DNA of 8,864 bases from assembly GCA_003531345.1 (NCBI GenBank), contig DQGZ01000161.1:1-8864 (forward strand), given 5' to 3'. Every line of letters begins with the position of its first letter. Positions within the stretch are counted from its first letter, which is position 1. The notes under the pieces were generated by a model. That model was not told the DNA's origin. It saw nothing but the letters and a program-made list of their open reading frames with translations, and made no database searches. This DNA is from Alphaproteobacteria bacterium. GTDB taxonomy: Bacteria > Pseudomonadota > Alphaproteobacteria > Rickettsiales > UBA8987. Shown one piece after another: positions 6,424 through 8,864 of this stretch. The position numbers and the translations under genes are program-made.

Positions 6424-6707
6424 GCCCACACTCAATTTTGGGCAGAGCAAGTGCCGCTGGGCTATGATGTGGTGGATAAAAAACTCAAGGTGAATATTGT
6501 CGAGGCAGAAACCATCCGCTTCATTTATGAGGAATATTACCGCAGCTGATTGTGAGCCGCATTGTCGTGTCCACGCAGGGCATCCAGTTCAATTTTTACC
6601 CCAACGGCCTGATTAATCTCTGCCAGCAGCTGGGCAAAAAACAAGGAGAAACACCATGTATCACAACCGCGCCATCCGTCTTGATGAAAGCCGCCAGCAA
6701 ACGCTGA
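6424..6707 (+). pseudogene. Large serine recombinase remnant, two fragments in different frames
   Basis: Fragment A (6424-6549, ending in TGA) reads EQVPLGYDVVDKKLKVNIVEAETIRFIYEEYYRS. This is the characteristic start of the 'Recombinase' domain that follows the resolvase domain in large serine recombinases (PLGYD..., then E/A-E..R.IF..Y). Fragment B (from 6546, frame shifted by one base, to TGA 6705-6707) reads LIVSRIVVSTQGIQFNFYPNGL, typical of the far C-terminal end of such proteins. Missing are the whole N-terminal catalytic domain with the nucleophilic serine and some hundreds of residues between A and B, so the gene is dead. Its sudden beginning near 6424 coincides with the rise in GC. 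The distal end overlaps the next gene by 52 bp, probably the original arrangement. Confidence 0.8.
6643..6648 (+). promoter_or_regulatory. Ribosome binding site of the recombinase companion gene
   Basis: AAGGAG lies seven bases before the ATG at 6656. It is near-consensus and supports that start even though the gene ahead of it is broken. Confidence 0.75.
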
Positions 6708-7105
6708 TGAACCCAGACGGCACGATTACCGTCTATGTTCCCGTCACTTTCAAACGCGAAGGCGGCCGCAATTTCATCATGACACCCACCGAGCCCGTGT
6801 CGCAGTTCGAGCCACCGAAGGAGCATGAGCCGCTGATTAACGGGGTGCTGAAAGCCTTCACCTGGAAGGAGATGCTGGAGGAAGGCACGGTCAACAGCTT
6901 ACGCGAAATTGCGGTGAAGGAAAAAATCAGCGAGTCATTTATCTGCCGCATGTTCCGCCTGACGCTGCTCGCACCCGACATCATCGAAGCCATCCTCGAT
7001 GGGCGGCAACCCAAAACGCTGACGCTCGGCGAGTGCCTGAAACCGTTCCCCGTTGAGTGGGAAGCCCAGCGCATCAAGTTCGGCTTTAAGGTCGCAGAAG
7101 TATAA
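6656..7105 (+). CDS. Serine-recombinase-associated HTH protein
   Basis: This 149-aa protein matches a type usually found directly downstream of, or fused to the end of, large serine recombinases in alphaproteobacterial integrative elements. It has a short beta-rich N-terminus (TITVYVPVTFKREGGRNFIMTP, residues 23-44). A linker and helix follow (LINGVLKAFTWKEMLEEG, 60-77). Then comes a ParB/KorB-like helix-turn-helix (SLREIAVKEKISESFICRMFRLTLLAPDII, 81-110), and the family-typical ending EAILDGRQPKTLTLGECLKPFPVEWEAQR. It looks complete and has a strong ribosome binding site. The recombinase it served is destroyed upstream, so it is probably an orphan, expressed only if a promoter survives. Its precise role (recombination accessory or regulator) is not established as far as I know. 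Confidence 0.75.
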   Translation: MYHNRAIRLDESRQQTLMNPDGTITVYVPVTFKREGGRNFIMTPTEPVSQFEPPKEHEPLINGVLKAFTWKEMLEEGTVNSLREIAVKEKISESFICRMFRLTLLAPDIIEAILDGRQPKTLTLGECLKPFPVEWEAQRIKFGFKVAEV

Positions 7106-7119
7106 TTCGTCCATAGTTA

Positions 7120-7156
7120 TTGACATGTTTCATCTGTCCACTATTATGGACAGATG
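7120..7156 (+). promoter_or_regulatory. ars operon promoter and ArsR operator
   Basis: TTGACA (7120-7125, perfect -35) is followed after 16 bp by TATTAT (7142-7147, five of six -10 bases). A perfect inverted repeat, CATCTGTCCA (7131-7140) and TGGACAGATG (7147-7156), is separated by six bases. It covers the spacer, the -10 box and the first codon of arsR, so bound ArsR would block RNA polymerase directly. Arsenite binding would release it. The promoter predicts transcription starting at about 7153-7155, that is, at the ATG itself. Confidence 0.85.
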
Positions 7157-7468
7157 AAAATCGATCAGGCTTTAGCTTCTTTTTCCGCACTCTCTCAGGA
7201 AACACGTCTTCGCGTGTTTAAGTTGCTGATTGAGTACGGCGATGAAGGTGCAGCGGCGGGTGTTCTGAGTGAGGCACTGGATATTCCGCACAACACATTG
7301 TCATTTCACCTGTCGCACTTGGCGCAAGCGGGGCTGATTTCTTCGCGTAAAGCTGGGCGGCAGGTGATTTACACATCCAACCGCGATGCAATGCGCGAGC
7401 TGATTGATTGCCTCAAAGAAAATTGCTGTGTGCGTGACACCAGCAAAAAGAAAAAAGCAGGCTGCTAA
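7154..7468 (+). CDS. arsR: ArsR-type arsenic-responsive repressor
   Basis: This 104-aa winged-helix protein is of the ArsR/SmtB family. It starts with the usual ALSQETRLRVFKLLIE helix (12-27). The recognition region is VLSEALDIPHNTLSFHLSHLAQAGLI (37-62), followed by the wing SSRKAGRQVIYTSN. The classic ELCVCDL metal site of plasmid R773 ArsR is absent from the recognition helix. Instead Cys91 and Cys92 (ENCCVR) and the last residue, Cys104, lie in the C-terminal tail, with Cys86 nearby. This resembles the Acidithiobacillus ferrooxidans-type As(III) site built from a CC pair and a later Cys. It represses its own operon until As(III) binds. The start is the only one possible, since an in-frame TGA lies at 7121. 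Its stop overlaps the arsC start by one base (TAATG). Confidence 0.95.
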   Translation: MKIDQALASFSALSQETRLRVFKLLIEYGDEGAAAGVLSEALDIPHNTLSFHLSHLAQAGLISSRKAGRQVIYTSNRDAMRELIDCLKENCCVRDTSKKKKAGC

Positions 7469-7941
7469 TGTTAAAAATTCTCGTTCTCTGCACTGGCAAT
7501 AGCTGCCGTAGCGTCATGGCCGAAGGGCTACTCAACCACTACGGCAAAGATAAAGTCCTCGCCTTTAGCGCAGGCAGTTTCCCCACGGGCAATGTTCACC
7601 CGATGAGCCTTGCCACCTTGAAGCGGCACGGCATGAGTGACAAAGGCTACCGCAGCAAATCATGGGATGAGTTCAAAGATCAGCCTATAGACATTTTAAT
7701 TACCGTCTGTGACAACGCCGCTGGCGAAGTCTGCCCGATATTCCCTGGCAAACCCATCAAATCACATTGGGGCGTACCTGACCCCGCGCACTTCCAAGGA
7801 ACGCCAACCGAAATTGAAACCGAGTTTGACCGCATATTCACGATGCTGGAACAGCGCGTAAAAGCCTTACTGCGCTTGCCATTAGAGCAAATGGATAAAG
7901 ACGAGCTTCAGCAAAAACTTAATGAAATAGGTGCATTATGA
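7468..7941 (+). CDS. arsC: Arsenate reductase, LMW-phosphatase fold
   Basis: This 157-aa cytoplasmic enzyme reduces arsenate to arsenite. The N-terminal loop LCTGNSCRS contains the C-X5-R motif (Cys8 to Arg14) of low-molecular-weight tyrosine-phosphatase-fold reductases. Cys81 and Cys89 (VCDNAAGEVCP) are placed like the redox relay pair Cys82/Cys89 of the S. aureus pI258 enzyme. Asp105 in WGVPDPAHFQG is the expected general acid. This suggests electrons come from thioredoxin, or possibly glutaredoxin, which cannot be settled from sequence. The C-terminal extension (from about 135) is helical and charged. The start overlaps the arsR stop and its own stop overlaps the acr3 start (ATGA), so the three genes are tightly coupled. 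Only weak ribosome binding sequence (GCAGG) is present. Length is slightly above typical. Confidence 0.95.
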   Translation: MLKILVLCTGNSCRSVMAEGLLNHYGKDKVLAFSAGSFPTGNVHPMSLATLKRHGMSDKGYRSKSWDEFKDQPIDILITVCDNAAGEVCPIFPGKPIKSHWGVPDPAHFQGTPTEIETEFDRIFTMLEQRVKALLRLPLEQMDKDELQQKLNEIGAL

Positions 7942-8864
7942 ATAACTCTCCCCTTGGCCTATTCGAGCGTTACCTCTCCCTTTGGGTGGCACTCTGCATC
8001 GCTGCTGGTGTTGGTCTTGGCGTTGCCGTGCCTTCCATATTCCAGACCATCGCTGCGATGGAATATGCCAGCGTTAATCTGGTCGTTGCCGTGTTTATTT
8101 GGGTGATGATCTACCCGATGATGGTCAATGTTGATTTTGCCAGCATCAAGAATGTTGGCCGCAAGCCCAAAGGCTTGTGCATCACGCTGGTTATTAACTG
8201 GCTGATAAAGCCCTTTACAATGGCGGCACTTGGCGTGTTGTTCTTCGAGCATGTGTTTGCAGGGCTAGTCGCCCCCGAAACTGCCAAGGAATATATTGCA
8301 GGGATGATTCTGCTTGGCGTAGCGCCCTGTACGGCGATGGTATTCGTCTGGAGCCAGATGGTGCGCGGCGATGCGAACTACACGCTGGTGCAGGTGTCGA
8401 TCAACGACATCATCATGATCTTCGCTTTCGCGCCGCTGGCCGCTTTCCTGTTGGGGGTCACGGATATTGTTGTGCCGTGGGAAACTTTACTCCTTTCCAC
8501 CATTCTATATGTGCTAATCCCGCTCGCCGCTGGCTATATCACTCGCCGCAAACTGGATAAAAACCATGAGCCAGAGCGTATCGAACGATTCACCGCGATG
8601 GTGAAGCCGTATTCCGTCATCGGGCTACTTGCCACGGTCGTGCTGCTGTTCGGCTTTCAGGCCGAGACGATCGTGGCGCGGCCGCTGCTTGTTGTGCTCA
8701 TCGCCGTGCCGCTGTTGATCCAGGGCTACGGCATCTTCGCCATCGCGTACGGTCTGGCGCGCGTGCTGAAGCTGCCGTTCAACGTCGCCGCGCCTGCTGC
8801 GCTCATCGGCACGTCGAACTTCTTCGAGCTCGCTGTGGCCGTGGCGATCAGCCTCTTCGGCCTC
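7938..8864 (+). CDS. acr3: Arsenite efflux permease Acr3, C-terminus cut by window edge
   Basis: The 309 codons run to the window edge without a stop; about 40 residues are probably missing from a usual length near 350. The protein is an inner-membrane carrier of the BART superfamily that exports As(OH)3, driven by the proton gradient. About nine of the expected ten hydrophobic segments are visible (roughly 13-33, 45-63, 78-104, 119-139, 153-174, 182-201, 224-242, 249-275, 284-306). Diagnostic motifs are present: GVAPCTAMVFVWS with Cys131, equivalent to the essential cysteine in helix 4, and TSNFFELAVAVAI with Glu297, equivalent to the essential glutamate in helix 9. The start is supported by the ATGA overlap with arsC and a weak AGGTG at 7929-7933. 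It is unrelated in family to ArsB. Confidence 0.95.
   Translation, partial: MNNSPLGLFERYLSLWVALCIAAGVGLGVAVPSIFQTIAAMEYASVNLVVAVFIWVMIYPMMVNVDFASIKNVGRKPKGLCITLVINWLIKPFTMAALGVLFFEHVFAGLVAPETAKEYIAGMILLGVAPCTAMVFVWSQMVRGDANYTLVQVSINDIIMIFAFAPLAAFLLGVTDIVVPWETLLLSTILYVLIPLAAGYITRRKLDKNHEPERIERFTAMVKPYSVIGLLATVVLLFGFQAETIVARPLLVVLIAVPLLIQGYGIFAIAYGLARVLKLPFNVAAPAALIGTSNFFELAVAVAISLFGL

Noticed and set aside
6188..6424. 78-codon plus-strand frame in the toxin-recombinase gap
   Set aside because: No ribosome binding site, protein ends exactly at the composition break, and it overlaps another equally weak frame. Not counted as a gene.
6733..7077. 114-codon minus-strand frame opposite the recombinase companion gene
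   Set aside because: The plus-strand protein has family-typical motifs and a strong ribosome binding site; the minus frame has neither.
7959..8252. 97-codon minus-strand frame inside acr3
   Set aside because: Fully opposite a clear Acr3 reading frame; His/Asn-rich composition is the usual shadow of a membrane protein gene.
1..8864. CRISPR array, tRNA or rRNA genes
   Set aside because: No regularly spaced repeats and no cloverleaf or rRNA-like sequence seen on either strand by eye.

Overview
The window looks like accessory DNA from a proteobacterium. An alphaproteobacterium is my best guess, because the serine-recombinase remnant and the accessory gene behind it (6424-7105) resemble the integrase modules common in that class. 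No rRNA or housekeeping gene is present to confirm this. Composition is a mosaic: roughly 1-6420 is visibly AT-rich, and from about 6424 to the right edge it is clearly GC-richer with different codon use. At least two pieces of different origin therefore meet near 6420.

Left block (1-4621, minus strand): four genes in the same orientation, read right to left, of 500 aa, 469 aa, 272 aa and an edge-cut gene of at least 170 aa. I recognise none by name. The 500-aa protein carries a weak TraB/ChaN/EreA-like signature, the 469-aa protein has a Thr/Ser linker and a peptidoglycan-binding-like C-terminal segment, and the 272-aa protein has a Gly/Ala-rich membrane-active-looking core and a Pro/Gly-rich tail. 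None has an obvious signal peptide. Together they read like a cassette of uncharacterised, possibly secreted or envelope-acting proteins, and they are the most likely place in the window for something undescribed.

Centre (4622-6135): a divergent intergenic region, then a type II toxin-antitoxin pair of the Xre/MbcA/ParS-RES family. A pair of near-identical direct repeats, probably the autoregulatory operator, lies before the antitoxin. A four-codon minicistron sits between antitoxin and toxin.

Scar (6136-6655): about 290 bp of unassigned sequence, then two pieces of a large serine recombinase in different frames, lacking the catalytic domain and most of the middle. The companion gene normally found with such recombinases (6656-7105) is intact with a good ribosome binding site.

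Right block (7106-8864): an arsenic-resistance operon, arsR-arsC-acr3. It has overlapping stop/start codons, a strong promoter and a perfect palindromic operator that runs into the arsR start codon. ArsR senses As(III), ArsC reduces arsenate to arsenite, and Acr3 (cut by the right edge) exports arsenite.
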